Positions 34,048-43,215 of a DNA stretch of 53,117 bases are shown in pieces. The notes beneath the pieces are model-generated. The model did no database searches. It had not been told where the DNA came from and worked only from the letters and a program-made list of their open reading frames with translations. Position 1 is the first letter of the stretch. Each line of letters begins with the position of its first letter. The stretch is from NCBI RefSeq assembly GCF_000695795.1, contig NZ_JNCA01000010.1:1-53117 (forward strand), given 5' to 3'. The position numbers and the translations under genes were made by a program. Origin of the DNA: Flavobacterium seoulense (GTDB lineage Bacteria; Bacteroidota; Bacteroidia; Flavobacteriales; Flavobacteriaceae).

Positions 34048-35685
34048 TTAAGATTGCTCTTTTTTAACCAAAACTCTTTTAGTAACATCATAATAATGTT
34101 CAATAGTTACATGATTAGGAGTTTCATCTGAGTTTTCTAACTGATATTCTTTTTTAAATCCTTTTAGAACAACTATAATATTTTCATCTATAGCACGAAT
34201 AGTTTTAAACTCATGAATTAAATCTAAAATATCATGGGCAATATATACTGTATCTTCGGCAGAAATGATAACTTTTGAGTTTTCAGGAATGGATTTCAAG
34301 GTATTTTTTATTGCTGCTTTATTTAAAAACGAAACTTCCTGAGCTAAATCGATATGAATAATATCACCATCGGCATATTCTTCTTTTTTAAAAGTATAAG
34401 CTCGTTTTAAATTTCCTTTTAATACAAAAATGATACTGATAACAATTCCTAATAATACTCCTTTTAGCAAATCAGTAGCTACCACAGCAACCATCGTAGC
34501 AATAAATGGTACAAACTGATATTTTCCTTTTTGCCAAAAATGCTTGATTGTAGCCGGTTTTGCTAATCTATATCCCACCAAAATTAATATTGTTGCTAAT
34601 GTTGCCAGTGGAATTTTATTCAAAATAACCGGAATTACCAAAACACTTATTAATAACATTACACCGTGAATAATAGTAGACATTTTAGACTTAGCTCCAG
34701 CATTGTTATTCGCCGATGTACGAACCACCACAGAGGTCATAGGTAAACCACCGATAAGAGAACTCACTATATTTCCTATTCCTTGTGCTTTTAACTCAAC
34801 ATTTGTATTAGTATATCTTTTTTGAGGATCCAATCGATCCGCAGCTTCAATACACAATAAAGTTTCAATTGATGCAACTATTGCTATTGTGATACCATTA
34901 GTCCAAACATCAGGATTTGTGATAGCTGTAAAATCAGGAGTCACAATAATTCCTTTTAAGTCATCGAATGAAGTTGGAACTGGCAAGGATACTAAATGAC
35001 TTTTAGTAATCACTATAGCACTTCCTGTTTGAATGAAAATTTCATTAATTATAACACCGCAAATTACTGCAATCAAAGCTCCGGGAATAAGTTTTATTTT
35101 CTTTAAAAAAGGAACTCTTTCCCAGCAAATCAACACTATTAAGGAAACTAAGGAAACAATTATTGCTCCTAATTGAAAATGATTTAAAATATTAAGCAGT
35201 GACGAAAAAGTATTATTTCCATCAACCTGAAAAAAAGCTTCATCACCTTCAAAATTAGCATCATACCCAAAAGCATGAGGCAATTGTTTTAGAATAATAA
35301 TAATTCCAATTCCTGCAAGCATTCCTTCGATAACATTGGTTGGAAAATAATTAGATATACTTCCAGCTTTAATAAAACCCAATATCAGCTGAAATATTCC
35401 GGCAACAAAAACCGCCGATAAGAAAATTTCGAATGTTCCTAAATCAGATATTGCTGTTAATACAATAGCTGTTAAACCCGCAGCCGGACCACTAACACTA
35501 ATATGTGACTGACTTAAATATCCTACTACTACTCCCCCAATGATACCCGCAATAATACCAGAGAACAAAGGTGCGCCAGAAGCCATTGCAATTCCTAAAC
35601 ACAATGGTAAAGCCACCAGAAAAACCACTAAACCTGAGGCAAAATCAGATTTTAGGTTGGCAAAAAGATTCATTTTTTTTGACAT
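34048..35685 (-). CDS. SulP-family anion transporter with STAS domain
   Basis: A 545-residue inner-membrane protein. About 10-12 hydrophobic helices span residues 15-410, with SulP signatures near the start (LVALPLCLGIAMASGAP) and in the SISGPAAG-like segment (SVSGPAAGLTAIV). A cytoplasmic STAS domain occupies about 430-520 (VSFLNKAAIKNTL, then VIISAEDTVYIAHDI). SulP proteins move sulfate, bicarbonate or other anions; the substrate is not readable here. A small exported protein gene lies 85 bp upstream on the same strand. Confidence 0.94.
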   Translation of the reverse strand: MSKKMNLFANLKSDFASGLVVFLVALPLCLGIAMASGAPLFSGIIAGIIGGVVVGYLSQSHISVSGPAAGLTAIVLTAISDLGTFEIFLSAVFVAGIFQLILGFIKAGSISNYFPTNVIEGMLAGIGIIIILKQLPHAFGYDANFEGDEAFFQVDGNNTFSSLLNILNHFQLGAIIVSLVSLIVLICWERVPFLKKIKLIPGALIAVICGVIINEIFIQTGSAIVITKSHLVSLPVPTSFDDLKGIIVTPDFTAITNPDVWTNGITIAIVASIETLLCIEAADRLDPQKRYTNTNVELKAQGIGNIVSSLIGGLPMTSVVVRTSANNNAGAKSKMSTIIHGVMLLISVLVIPVILNKIPLATLATILILVGYRLAKPATIKHFWQKGKYQFVPFIATMVAVVATDLLKGVLLGIVISIIFVLKGNLKRAYTFKKEEYADGDIIHIDLAQEVSFLNKAAIKNTLKSIPENSKVIISAEDTVYIAHDILDLIHEFKTIRAIDENIIVVLKGFKKEYQLENSDETPNHVTIEHYYDVTKRVLVKKEQS

Positions 35686-35770
35686 AATACTACAATTAAT
35701 TACATGTAACAGTATTCTTGACTACATTTAAAATGTGGTCAGAAATCTTAAAAGTCCTTTTTAGAATACA

Positions 35771-36055
35771 TTATACAAAATTGGGAGGAGGTGAAAATAT
35801 TCGTTTTGAAATATTTTCATGTTTAGATAGATTTTCAGAAAGAATTAAACTTCCTATTATGATTCTTTTCAATTCAAAAACAGAAGTTATAGCTTCAGTA
35901 CAAAAAATATTTTTCATTTCCTCTTTAGCATGTTCTTCTTCTGAAACATTAAAGAACATAGCAGTATCAGTAGATTTTTCAATCAATTTTACTATAGCCG
36001 GAGTTGATAAAAAAGCTATAAAGAGGATCATGAAGAACGGCGCTATGACTTTCAT
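35771..36055 (-). CDS. Small hypothetical protein with N-terminal membrane anchor
   Basis: A 94-residue protein. A hydrophobic N-terminus (VIAPFFMILFIAFLSTPAIV, about 3-22) reads as a signal or single membrane helix. The rest is charged, with FFNVSEEEHAKEEMKNIF in the middle. I judge it real because of the clean anchor, its position just upstream of sulP in the same direction, and because no better frame exists. I recall similar short proteins in Flavobacteriaceae but no function. A partner role for SulP is only a guess. Confidence 0.7.
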   Translation of the reverse strand: MKVIAPFFMILFIAFLSTPAIVKLIEKSTDTAMFFNVSEEEHAKEEMKNIFCTEAITSVFELKRIIIGSLILSENLSKHENISKRIFSPPPNFV

Positions 36056-36304
36056 ACAAACAAAAATAATCTTTAATGAAGATAATTTATAAAAAAGCAG
36101 CTATTTTTTTGAAAAAAATTAACTTTCAAAAAAGAGCTATTGTAATAAACAAACGATTAGCAAGAATTTAAAGAATTCTTTGAATTTTTAATAATTTAAA
36201 AACAACCACTTTGAGTATTATTTTCAAGTATTATCTCAATTAACATTTTTTAAAGCCATAAATTAAATTGATTGTTTTTATATTTACATCAAATTATTCT
36301 ATTT

Positions 36305-37246
36305 ATGACAATTACACAACTTAAATACGTCCTAGCCGTTGCCGAACATAAAAATTTCACATTAGCTGCCGAAAAATGTTTTGTAACCCAGCCTACGCTA
36401 AGTATGCAAATTCAAAAAATCGAAGAAGAACTCAATATTCAAATTTTCGACAGAACAAAAAAACCAATCCAACTTACTGATATTGGTCAAAAAATAGTCA
36501 ATCAGGCTAAAAATATCGTTAACGAAGCCGATAGAATTCAGGATATCGTAGAACAACAAAAAGGTTTTATAGGTGGCGAATTCAGATTAGGAATTATCCC
36601 TACAATAATGCCTACTCTATTACCCATGTTTTTGAATAACTTTATCAAAAAACATCCAAAAGTAAAACTGATTATTGAGGAATTAAATACCGAAGAAATC
36701 ATTACAAAACTAAACAACGGACATCTTGACGCTGCAATTGCTGCAACACCATTGATGGAAGAAAAAATCAAAGAAATTGTTTTGTATTTCGAACCTTTTG
36801 TGGCTTACATTCCTGAAAATCATCATAGTTTTCAAAAAAAGGAAATTGAAGTAGATGATTTGAATCTTGATGAAATTCTATTATTGCAAGATGGACATTG
36901 TTTTAGAGATGGCATTTTAAATCTTTGTAAAAATAATACCAGAAACGAAGGAAGTCATTTTCAGATAGAGAGCGGAAGTTTTGAAACATTAATAAAATTG
37001 GCCGATGAAGGTCTTGGAACCACGCTTTTACCTTATTTACACACTTTAGATTTAAAGGATTCAGATAAGCTTAAATTACGCCATTTTACAGAACCAAAAC
37101 CTGCGAGAGAAGTAAGTCTTATTTATCCAAAAAGCGAACTAAAAATACAAATTATCGAAGCTTTAAGAAGTACAATTGCCGGAGTGATTAAAGGCGCTAT
37201 TGTTTTTCAAAATGTACAAATAATAAGTCCGCTACAAAAAAAATAG
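36305..37246 (+). CDS. oxyR: LysR-family peroxide sensor OxyR
   Basis: I start at the ATG at 36305 (313 residues), where the LysR helix-turn-helix begins (MTITQLKYVLAVAEHKNF). The DNA-binding domain covers 1-60. The regulatory domain has the OxyR redox pair at exactly the E. coli numbers: Cys199 and Cys208 in LLLQDGHCFRDGILNLC. Hydrogen peroxide would form a disulfide between them and switch on antioxidant genes. It is divergent from the small protein-sulP pair across about 250 bp and is followed by a strong terminator. The ATG 33 bp upstream is less likely. Confidence 0.95.
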   Translation: MTITQLKYVLAVAEHKNFTLAAEKCFVTQPTLSMQIQKIEEELNIQIFDRTKKPIQLTDIGQKIVNQAKNIVNEADRIQDIVEQQKGFIGGEFRLGIIPTIMPTLLPMFLNNFIKKHPKVKLIIEELNTEEIITKLNNGHLDAAIAATPLMEEKIKEIVLYFEPFVAYIPENHHSFQKKEIEVDDLNLDEILLLQDGHCFRDGILNLCKNNTRNEGSHFQIESGSFETLIKLADEGLGTTLLPYLHTLDLKDSDKLKLRHFTEPKPAREVSLIYPKSELKIQIIEALRSTIAGVIKGAIVFQNVQIISPLQKK

Positions 37247-37278
37247 AGTCAGGATTTTTTAATTTCCTGACTCTATTT
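37241..37278. terminator. Convergent terminator overlapping the oxyR stop codon
   Basis: AAATAGAGTCAGGA (37241-37254) pairs exactly with TCCTGACTCTATTT (37265-37278), with a T-rich loop. The left arm includes the oxyR stop codon. Confidence 0.9.
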
Positions 37279-37285
37279 TGAGTTA

Positions 37286-37486
37286 TTAATTTCTTTCCAC
37301 TATAAAAAGGTATTCTTGTAATTCGGGCTTTTCTTTTGTGTAATAAGAAAGCCAGTTTCTAAGATGATCCATCTCATGTGGTAATAAATTTCTAACTGCT
37401 TTTTTAAGTTCTTTTACAAATAAATCTGGTGCAAAACTTACCCTTTCAAGAATCGATTTGGTATAATCATATATCATTCGTGGCAT
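37286..37486 (-). CDS. Small conserved protein, paralog of the 37718-37915 product
   Basis: A 66-residue soluble, mostly helical protein. It shares with the next gene the block DYTKSILERVSF (about 7-18), the pattern LFxKELxKAxxxLLP, and a WL...EKPEL tail. Retention of protein identity through synonymous base changes supports real coding. No signal or known domain is seen. I recall similar proteins only in Flavobacteriaceae. It is convergent with oxyR and 231 bp from its paralog. Confidence 0.78.
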   Translation of the reverse strand: MPRMIYDYTKSILERVSFAPDLFVKELKKAVRNLLPHEMDHLRNWLSYYTKEKPELQEYLFIVERN

Positions 37487-37686
37487 AATATAATGTTTTA
37501 AAGTTATCTAATTTTAAGTATTCCAATTTACGAAAAACTAGCCTGAACCCACAACTAGCAAGTAGTTAAAAAACACATAAAATAGAACCAAATACATTTT
37601 CTTAATTTTTTTAAAATATTTAACTTAGAAAGAAGTTTAAAAATTTCAAAATAGTACCAACATCAAAAACGAAAGAAAAACATATA

Positions 37687-37719
37687 AAAAAAAGGAACTT
37701 CAATGAAGTTCCTTTTTTT
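37687..37719. terminator. Perfect terminator hairpin between the two small paralogs
   Basis: AAAAAAAGGAACTTC (37687-37701) pairs with 37705-37719 around an AAT loop. It overlaps the stop codon of the 37718-37915 gene and separates the two small genes into single transcripts. Confidence 0.93.
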
Positions 37720-37915
37720 ATATACTTATTATCATTAATGATGATTCCAATTCGGGTTTCTCTATTACAAAAGAAGCCAGCCATTCTTTTAACTGCTCTA
37801 ATTCATACGGTAAGAGCGCTTTAATGGCTTTTTCTAATTCCTTACTAAAAAGTACAGGATCAAAACTCACTCTTTCTAATATCGATTTAGTGTAATCAAA
37901 CATGATTTTTGACAT
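37718..37915 (-). CDS. Small conserved protein, paralog of the 37286-37486 product
   Basis: A 65-residue protein, aligned without gaps to its neighbour over most of its length; the block DYTKSILERVSF and the KPEL tail are identical. Amphipathic helices are likely at about 20-33 and 36-50. Both genes have their own terminator, suggesting separate regulation rather than an operon. Function unknown; short size and tandem duplication suggest a regulator or adaptor, which is speculation. Confidence 0.78.
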   Translation of the reverse strand: MSKIMFDYTKSILERVSFDPVLFSKELEKAIKALLPYELEQLKEWLASFVIEKPELESSLMIISI

Positions 37916-38054
37916 AATAGATTAACGGTTTATAAGGTTAAACAATAATTTAAGGCATTGTAAAAATAGTGATTTTGAAACACATTTTACATTTTAACGC
38001 TATTTTTAAATTATTATTATTTTAACAACTCTAAAAAAAGATTTTAATTGTTTT

Positions 38055-38714
38055 TTACTTAAAAGCTCTAAACATTTCTCTTTTTCCGGGTGGACCTTCC
38101 AGTTTTTCGACTCTAAAACCTACCTCAATCATACTTCTTTTCACTACTCCACGTGCTGCATAAGTAACTAAAACTCCATTTTCTTTTAAAGCATCGTACA
38201 TTTTTTTAAAAATTTCAGTACTCCACAATTCAGGCTGTACCCTGTAACCAAAAGCATCAAAATAAATCAAATCAAATTGATTAACATCGTCAATATCCTG
38301 AAAAAATTGTTGCCTTTTGGTTAACGAAAAAGAATCGCTTAAAATTATTTTTTCATTCCAATTCGACTGATGCATTTTTTCGAATACTTCTAATTGATTT
38401 TGAGCGTTCAATTCCTCAACATAATTCATAGAAAGAATTTCTTCCGGAGCAACAGGATAGGCTTCTACACCTACATAATCTATATTTTGCTGAAATTCTT
38501 TCGCCTCCAGAAAACTAATAAAAGCGTTTAAGCCAGTTCCAAATCCTATTTCGAGAATTGAAATAGTTTTGTTTTTAAACAGCGAAAGTCCGTTCTTTAT
38601 AAAAACGTGTTTCGCTTCCTGAATTGCGCCGTGTTTAGAATGATAACTCTCATTCCATTCTTCTAAATGAATTGTTGTAGAACCATCCTGAGTTTGTATA
38701 ATTTCTCTTTTCAA
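38055..38714 (-). CDS. mnmD: tRNA (5-methylaminomethyl-2-thiouridine)(34) methyltransferase
   Basis: A 219-residue SAM-dependent methyltransferase that completes mnm5s2U at the wobble position of tRNAs. The SAM-binding motif I is LEIGFGTGLNA (about 54-64), and the family-specific DAFGYRVQPELW (about 154-165) marks the catalytic region. It lacks the MnmC oxidase half, as is usual for stand-alone MnmD in Bacteroidota. Single gene; a divergent ilvE lies across a 299-bp space. Confidence 0.94.
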   Translation of the reverse strand: MKREIIQTQDGSTTIHLEEWNESYHSKHGAIQEAKHVFIKNGLSLFKNKTISILEIGFGTGLNAFISFLEAKEFQQNIDYVGVEAYPVAPEEILSMNYVEELNAQNQLEVFEKMHQSNWNEKIILSDSFSLTKRQQFFQDIDDVNQFDLIYFDAFGYRVQPELWSTEIFKKMYDALKENGVLVTYAARGVVKRSMIEVGFRVEKLEGPPGKREMFRAFK

Positions 38715-38917
38715 TTTTCTAAATATTTTATTGATTCGACATCAATGAGTAACCAAAATTAGTCAAAAAAGGACATACAAAACCTTAAAAAACTTTGATT
38801 TATTGCATATTTCATATAAATGCTTGTCTTTTTTTTTATTTTTTTTTGAATATATGAAAATCGTATTCAATAGTAACAATTATTAAAATTTTAGCAAGTT
38901 TTATGTCCTTTTTTATT

Positions 38918-38925
38918 TAATTTTG
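38918..38925 (+). promoter_or_regulatory. Candidate -7 promoter element for ilvE
   Basis: TAATTTTG matches TAnnTTTG exactly. Transcription would begin near 38932, leaving an 80-base leader before the ilvE start. No clear -33 box is visible. Confidence 0.4.
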
Positions 38926-39013
38926 TCAAGAATTAAAGTTAAGTTCATCATATAGTGAAATTTCATACTTAAACTTCATTTATACATTCAAAAAAAACAA
39001 AAAAAATATTATT

Positions 39014-40081
39014 ATGAGTACCACTCAAGCCAACAAAATTGAAATTATAAAAGCCCCTACTACAAAAATCAACGAAGTAGATTTTGAAAACTTAAATTTT
39101 GGTTCTGTTTTTACTGATCATTTATTTGAATGTGATTTTAAAAATGGAGAATGGCAAAACCCAACTATTAAACCTTATGCTCCATTTATGATGGACCCTT
39201 CATCAAGAGTTTTCCATTATGGTCAGGCTATTTTTGAAGGAATGAAAGCTTATAAAGATGATAATAATGATATTTGGTTATTTAGACCAGATGAAAACAT
39301 CAAACGTTTTAATAGTTCTGCTGTTAGAATGGCAATGCCTGAAGTTCCTGAACAATTGTTTACTGAAGGATTGAATCAATTATTAAAATTAGACGAAGCC
39401 TGGATTAAAAAAGGTTTAGGAAATACACTTTACATTCGTCCGTTTATGATTGCAACTGGTTTTGGAGTTGTAGCTAATCCATCTGATGAATATAAATTCA
39501 TGATTATTTTATCTCCTGCAAAAGCATATTATTCAGGAGAAGTAAAAGTACTTATTGCGGAGCATTTTAGTAGAGCTGCTAATGGTGGTATTGGTGCTGC
39601 AAAAACTGCCGGAAACTACGCAGGACAATTCTATCCTACTAGTTTAGCTAATAAAGAAGGTTTTCAACAAGTTATCTGGACTGATGATGCAACGCATACT
39701 AAGCTGGAAGAAGCCGGAACAATGAATGTATTCTTTAGAATCAATGATACTTTAGTAACCGCTCCTACAAGCGAAAGAATTCTAGACGGAGTTACCAGAA
39801 AAAGTCTTATTGATATGGCAAAAAGAGAAGGAATTGCTATCGAAGAGCGTTCAGTTTTAGTTTCTGAATTAATCGAAGGAATTAAAGACGGAAGTTTAAA
39901 AGAAATCTTTGGAGCAGGAACAGCTGCTGTAGTTAGTCCTATCAAAGGATTTGCTTATAAAGAAGAATATTTTGAATTACCTAAAATCGAAGATTCTATT
40001 GCATTACAATTGAAAGAAAAACTAACAAATATGCAACACAAACTAACTGAAGATCCTTTTGGTTGGACTGTAAAAATATAA
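39014..40081 (+). CDS. ilvE: Branched-chain amino acid aminotransferase
   Basis: A 355-residue fold-type IV PLP enzyme of the eukaryote-like BCAT II group. The PLP lysine is Lys197 in GAAKTAGNYAG. HYGQAIFEGMKAY (68-80) and the glycine-rich EAGTMNVFF segment are family hallmarks. It makes the last transamination in leucine, isoleucine and valine synthesis and the first step of their breakdown. It is transcribed alone and ends in a strong terminator. Confidence 0.97.
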   Translation: MSTTQANKIEIIKAPTTKINEVDFENLNFGSVFTDHLFECDFKNGEWQNPTIKPYAPFMMDPSSRVFHYGQAIFEGMKAYKDDNNDIWLFRPDENIKRFNSSAVRMAMPEVPEQLFTEGLNQLLKLDEAWIKKGLGNTLYIRPFMIATGFGVVANPSDEYKFMIILSPAKAYYSGEVKVLIAEHFSRAANGGIGAAKTAGNYAGQFYPTSLANKEGFQQVIWTDDATHTKLEEAGTMNVFFRINDTLVTAPTSERILDGVTRKSLIDMAKREGIAIEERSVLVSELIEGIKDGSLKEIFGAGTAAVVSPIKGFAYKEEYFELPKIEDSIALQLKEKLTNMQHKLTEDPFGWTVKI

Positions 40082-40101
40082 TTTTGTTATTTTCAGGATA
40101 T

Positions 40102-40138
40102 AAAAAAGGCGATTTTCAAATTGAAAATCGCCTTTTTT
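40102..40138. terminator. Convergent terminator between ilvE and MazG-like gene
   Basis: AAAAAAGGCGATTTTCAA (40102-40119) is mirrored by 40121-40138. The centre forms the loop, and A/T runs suit both strands. Confidence 0.93.
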
Positions 40139-40152
40139 CTTGATTCTTATTT

Positions 40153-40542
40153 TTAGAATTCGCCTAATATTTTTGAAAAATTCGGTTTAAAATAATTTGG
40201 TCCTTTCATTACTTTTCCGTCTTCTCGGTAAATAGGTTTTCCATCTTCGCCTAGTTTACTCATATTACTTTTCTGGATTTCGTCAAAAACTGCTTCAATT
40301 TTATCCTGAAGTCCGTGTTCGATAATTGTTCCGCACAAAATATACATCATATCTCCTAAAGCATCAGCAATTTCTACTAAGTCATTATTTTGAACAGCTT
40401 CCAGATATTCCTCATTTTCTTCTTTCATTAAATGATAACGAAGTGTATTCTTAGTTTCTCCTAAATCGGCAATGGGAGTTTCACTATGCTCTATCCCGAA
40501 TGCGGTATGAAATTCTTTAACAGAATTAATTTGCTTTTGCAT
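40153..40542 (-). CDS. MazG-like nucleoside triphosphate pyrophosphohydrolase
   Basis: A 129-residue all-alpha NTP pyrophosphatase. The metal-binding pattern is visible as KEENEEYLEA (about 41-50) and EIADALGDMMYI (about 57-68), the EExxE...ExxD arrangement. The extended C-terminal part (GKPIYREDGKVMKGPNYFKP) is typical of the phosphoribosyl-ATP pyrophosphohydrolase-like subgroup in Bacteroidota and phages. It hydrolyses NTPs or dNTPs to monophosphates; preferred substrate unknown. Single gene, divergent from a small membrane protein. Confidence 0.88.
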   Translation of the reverse strand: MQKQINSVKEFHTAFGIEHSETPIADLGETKNTLRYHLMKEENEEYLEAVQNNDLVEIADALGDMMYILCGTIIEHGLQDKIEAVFDEIQKSNMSKLGEDGKPIYREDGKVMKGPNYFKPNFSKILGEF

Positions 40543-40622
40543 AACTATTATTGATTAAATGAAATGCAAATTAGCAACTAATCTTAAACATTTCCGTATT
40601 TTTGCAATAAATTTTTTCAATT

Positions 40623-40811
40623 ATGTTTAGTCAGGGACAATTAGTATTTGCGCTTTGTTTTTTTATTGCTTTTGTTATCGTTATGATTTTTTCTTATCGA
40701 AAAGACATTAAAACCCACAAAATATTTTACAAAGGGAATTACAAAATTCTAATAGGTTTCTTTATTTTCATCGGATTATTATTTGTCATTAAAGTTTACT
40801 TTAGACACTAA
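40623..40811 (+). CDS. Small two-helix membrane protein
   Basis: A 62-residue protein with two hydrophobic helices (about 7-24 and 42-58) separated by a basic loop (YRKDIKTHKIFYKGNYK), so both termini probably lie on one side. I recognise no domain. The ATG start and codon use fit the neighbours, and no competing frame exists. Similar short proteins are common in flavobacteria. Confidence 0.72.
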   Translation: MFSQGQLVFALCFFIAFVIVMIFSYRKDIKTHKIFYKGNYKILIGFFIFIGLLFVIKVYFRH

Positions 40812-41010
40812 TAAAATAATTACAGTCTGGTTTTTTACACGGCAAATTAAAACTTATCATTTTCGCCAGTTGAAATATAATTAAAAGATAAAATACTTAT
40901 CTTTTTTTTTCGGTTTTTATCATAAACCAACATTTTTTATATTTTTTGCACTCATAGTCTTGCATATTGATAAAATTTCTAACTTTACAACAGAAAATAA
41001 TCAATTAATT

Positions 41011-42153
41011 ATGAGAATTTTAAAATATATCTTTCTTTTATTACTACTTAGTCTAGTTGCCTTATCCATATTTATAGCTACTCAAAAAGGGGATTTCCTT
41101 GTAGAAAGAAGTAAGATTATTAATTCTCCTAAAGCCTCTGTTTATAATTATGTTAATGATTACAGAAACTGGAGCGACTTTGGTTCCTGGACTTCTGATG
41201 ATCCAGATGCAAAAATAAATTTTCCTCAAAATACTATTGGAAAAGGAGCTTCTTACTCTTGGGAAGGCAAAGATGGAAGTGGTGAAATGCGTACCATTGC
41301 TGTAAAAGAAAACGATAGTATTTCACAAAGTATGGAATTTGAAGGCACTTCTTCTACAGTTTCATGGCATTTTAAAGACACCATTGGCGGAACAAAAGTA
41401 ACCTGGAGATCGAAAGGAAAAATGAGCTTTTTCTTCAAAATCTATTCGGCAATAAATGGCGGAACTGATAGAATTATTGGTGCTATTTACGAAAAGAGTC
41501 TGACTAATTTAGACAAAGCTTTAGATTATGAAATCAATACTTTCTCTACTATTGATAATGGAATTGTAAAAAAACCAATCATGAATTACATTGGTCATAC
41601 TTTTACAAATGAACTGACTAAAGTGAATAAAAACTTCAAGATTGTGATTCCGAAACTGATTACTTTTTGCGAAAAGAACAATATTGATGTCAACGGAAAA
41701 CCATTTATCATTTATCATACTTATGATACTTCCAAAGGACTTGCCAAAGTTACTATTGGACTTGGAATACGAAATGAAATATTTTTAAGCTCAGGAAGTG
41801 ATATTGTATCCGGAAAACTGGAAGCTTTTGAAGGTGTTAAAACTACTTTAACCGGCGATTATTCGCATTTAAAAACGGCTTTAACCAAAACTAACAATTA
41901 CTTAAATCAACATACATTAGTCGCAAACCCTGTTTTTTCTCATTTAGAAATATATGCTACAGGAAAAACTGACGTTAAAAATCCTTCAAAATGGGTTACT
42001 GAAGTTTATGTTCCTATTGTACCAAAAGTAGTTCCACAGGAAAGAACTTATTATCCGACAGGATCAACACCCCCTACACCAGCATCGGTGGCTCCAGTAA
42101 AAAAAGCAGCTACCGAAGAACCAAAAGCAATAGATGACGAATTTGAATTTTAA
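41011..42153 (+). CDS. SRPBCC (polyketide cyclase-like) plus GyrI-like domain membrane protein
   Basis: I start at the ATG at 41011 (380 residues), where a transmembrane helix begins (about 5-22). An upstream ATG at 40960 would add 17 residues in front of it. An SRPBCC ligand-binding domain follows (about 30-175), then a GyrI-like effector-binding domain (about 185-345). The tail is Pro/Ala/Glu-rich. This combination is found in Bacteroidota without a known ligand. Its position upstream of an ECF sigma operon may be coincidental. Confidence 0.86.
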   Translation: MRILKYIFLLLLLSLVALSIFIATQKGDFLVERSKIINSPKASVYNYVNDYRNWSDFGSWTSDDPDAKINFPQNTIGKGASYSWEGKDGSGEMRTIAVKENDSISQSMEFEGTSSTVSWHFKDTIGGTKVTWRSKGKMSFFFKIYSAINGGTDRIIGAIYEKSLTNLDKALDYEINTFSTIDNGIVKKPIMNYIGHTFTNELTKVNKNFKIVIPKLITFCEKNNIDVNGKPFIIYHTYDTSKGLAKVTIGLGIRNEIFLSSGSDIVSGKLEAFEGVKTTLTGDYSHLKTALTKTNNYLNQHTLVANPVFSHLEIYATGKTDVKNPSKWVTEVYVPIVPKVVPQERTYYPTGSTPPTPASVAPVKKAATEEPKAIDDEFEF

Positions 42154-42207
42154 TTCTCTCATTCGTTAAACCATTCTGTTACTTTTATATCTAATTCAAC
42201 AAAAGCT

Positions 42208-42750
42208 TTGCTGGACGAAAAGGAATTCATACAACAATTATTAAACCCGAAAACTCAAAATGAAGCTTTTCAGCAATTGTTGCATACTTATCAAAAGCCT
42301 TTGTATAATCATATTCGAAATATAGTTTTGAATCATGATGATACTGATGATGTTTTACAAAATACCTTTATTAAGGTTTTTCAAAATCTAAAAAACTTTA
42401 AAGGAGAAAGTAAATTATTTTCCTGGATGTACCGCATTGCAACTAATGAAGCTTTGACTTTTTTAAATCAAAAAGCCAAGAAAAGCGGCATTTCATCTGA
42501 AACATTACAAAACAAAGCAATAGACAATCTAAAAGCCGATGTTTATTTTGATGGAAACGAAATCCAGATTGCTTTGCATAAAGCCATTGCAACGCTTCCT
42601 GAAAAACAACAATTAGTTTTTAAAATGAAGTATTTTGAAGAATTAAAATACGAAGAAATCTCAGAAATTCTGGGAACATCAGTGGGCGCATTGAAAGCAT
42701 CTTATCATCATGCTGTAAAAAAAATTGAAGCACTTTTATCCACTAATTAA
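42208..42750 (+). CDS. ECF-type RNA polymerase sigma factor
   Basis: A 180-residue sigma-70 family protein. I accept the TTG start at 42208 because no ATG precedes region 2 and the N-terminus matches the usual flavobacterial form. Region 2 covers about 22-90 (DDTDDVLQNTFIKVFQNL, then SWMYRIATNEA). Region 4 is about 118-175 (LPEKQQLVFKMKYFEELKYE). It heads an operon with a membrane anti-sigma-like protein and a periplasmic sensor-like protein. Confidence 0.94.
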   Translation: MLDEKEFIQQLLNPKTQNEAFQQLLHTYQKPLYNHIRNIVLNHDDTDDVLQNTFIKVFQNLKNFKGESKLFSWMYRIATNEALTFLNQKAKKSGISSETLQNKAIDNLKADVYFDGNEIQIALHKAIATLPEKQQLVFKMKYFEELKYEEISEILGTSVGALKASYHHAVKKIEALLSTN

Positions 42751-42784
42751 ACCTTTTGCATTTCATTTAGTCTAAATAGGTATC

Positions 42785-43207
42785 ATGAAAGAATTTAAAT
42801 TAAATACAATCCCTAAAATTGAATCTGGTTTTAAAACACCGGAAGATGCTTACTTCGAAAAGTTTTCGGCTAATTTATTAGAGCAATTACCTAAAAACGA
42901 ACCAAAAACGGTATCATTATTTCAAAAAAGGAAAACAATTATAATGATGGTAGCAGCCGTTTTTGTTTTGGCTTTAGCTATTCCTTCGCTTCTTAATAAT
43001 GCGAGTCGTTCTAACGAAATTGATACTACAACTTTAGAAAATTACATCAGTTATCAGTCGAATGTTAATCAATATGATTTAATTAATGAATTAGACGAAG
43101 AAGACATTAGCAACATCAATATCACATCTAATATTGCTCTTGAAGACACCACTATAGAAGATATATTAGTAACAAACAATAACCTAGAATACTATATTAC
43201 CGAATAA
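42785..43207 (+). CDS. Putative anti-sigma factor, single-span membrane protein
   Basis: A 140-residue protein with a cytoplasmic N-terminus (1-50), one transmembrane helix (about 52-70) and a periplasmic acidic tail. The N-terminal FKTPEDAYFEKFSANLLEQLP motif occurs in small Bacteroidota proteins that follow ECF sigma genes. It is 34 bp after the sigma gene and 8 bp before the sensor-like gene. Anti-sigma function is inferred from architecture and position. Confidence 0.8.
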   Translation: MKEFKLNTIPKIESGFKTPEDAYFEKFSANLLEQLPKNEPKTVSLFQKRKTIIMMVAAVFVLALAIPSLLNNASRSNEIDTTTLENYISYQSNVNQYDLINELDEEDISNINITSNIALEDTTIEDILVTNNNLEYYITE

Positions 43208-43215
43208 TATAAAAA

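Noticed and set aside
35718..36092. 124-codon plus-strand frame opposite the small sulP-linked gene
   Set aside because: The opposite strand has a better candidate with a clean membrane anchor in the sulP orientation.
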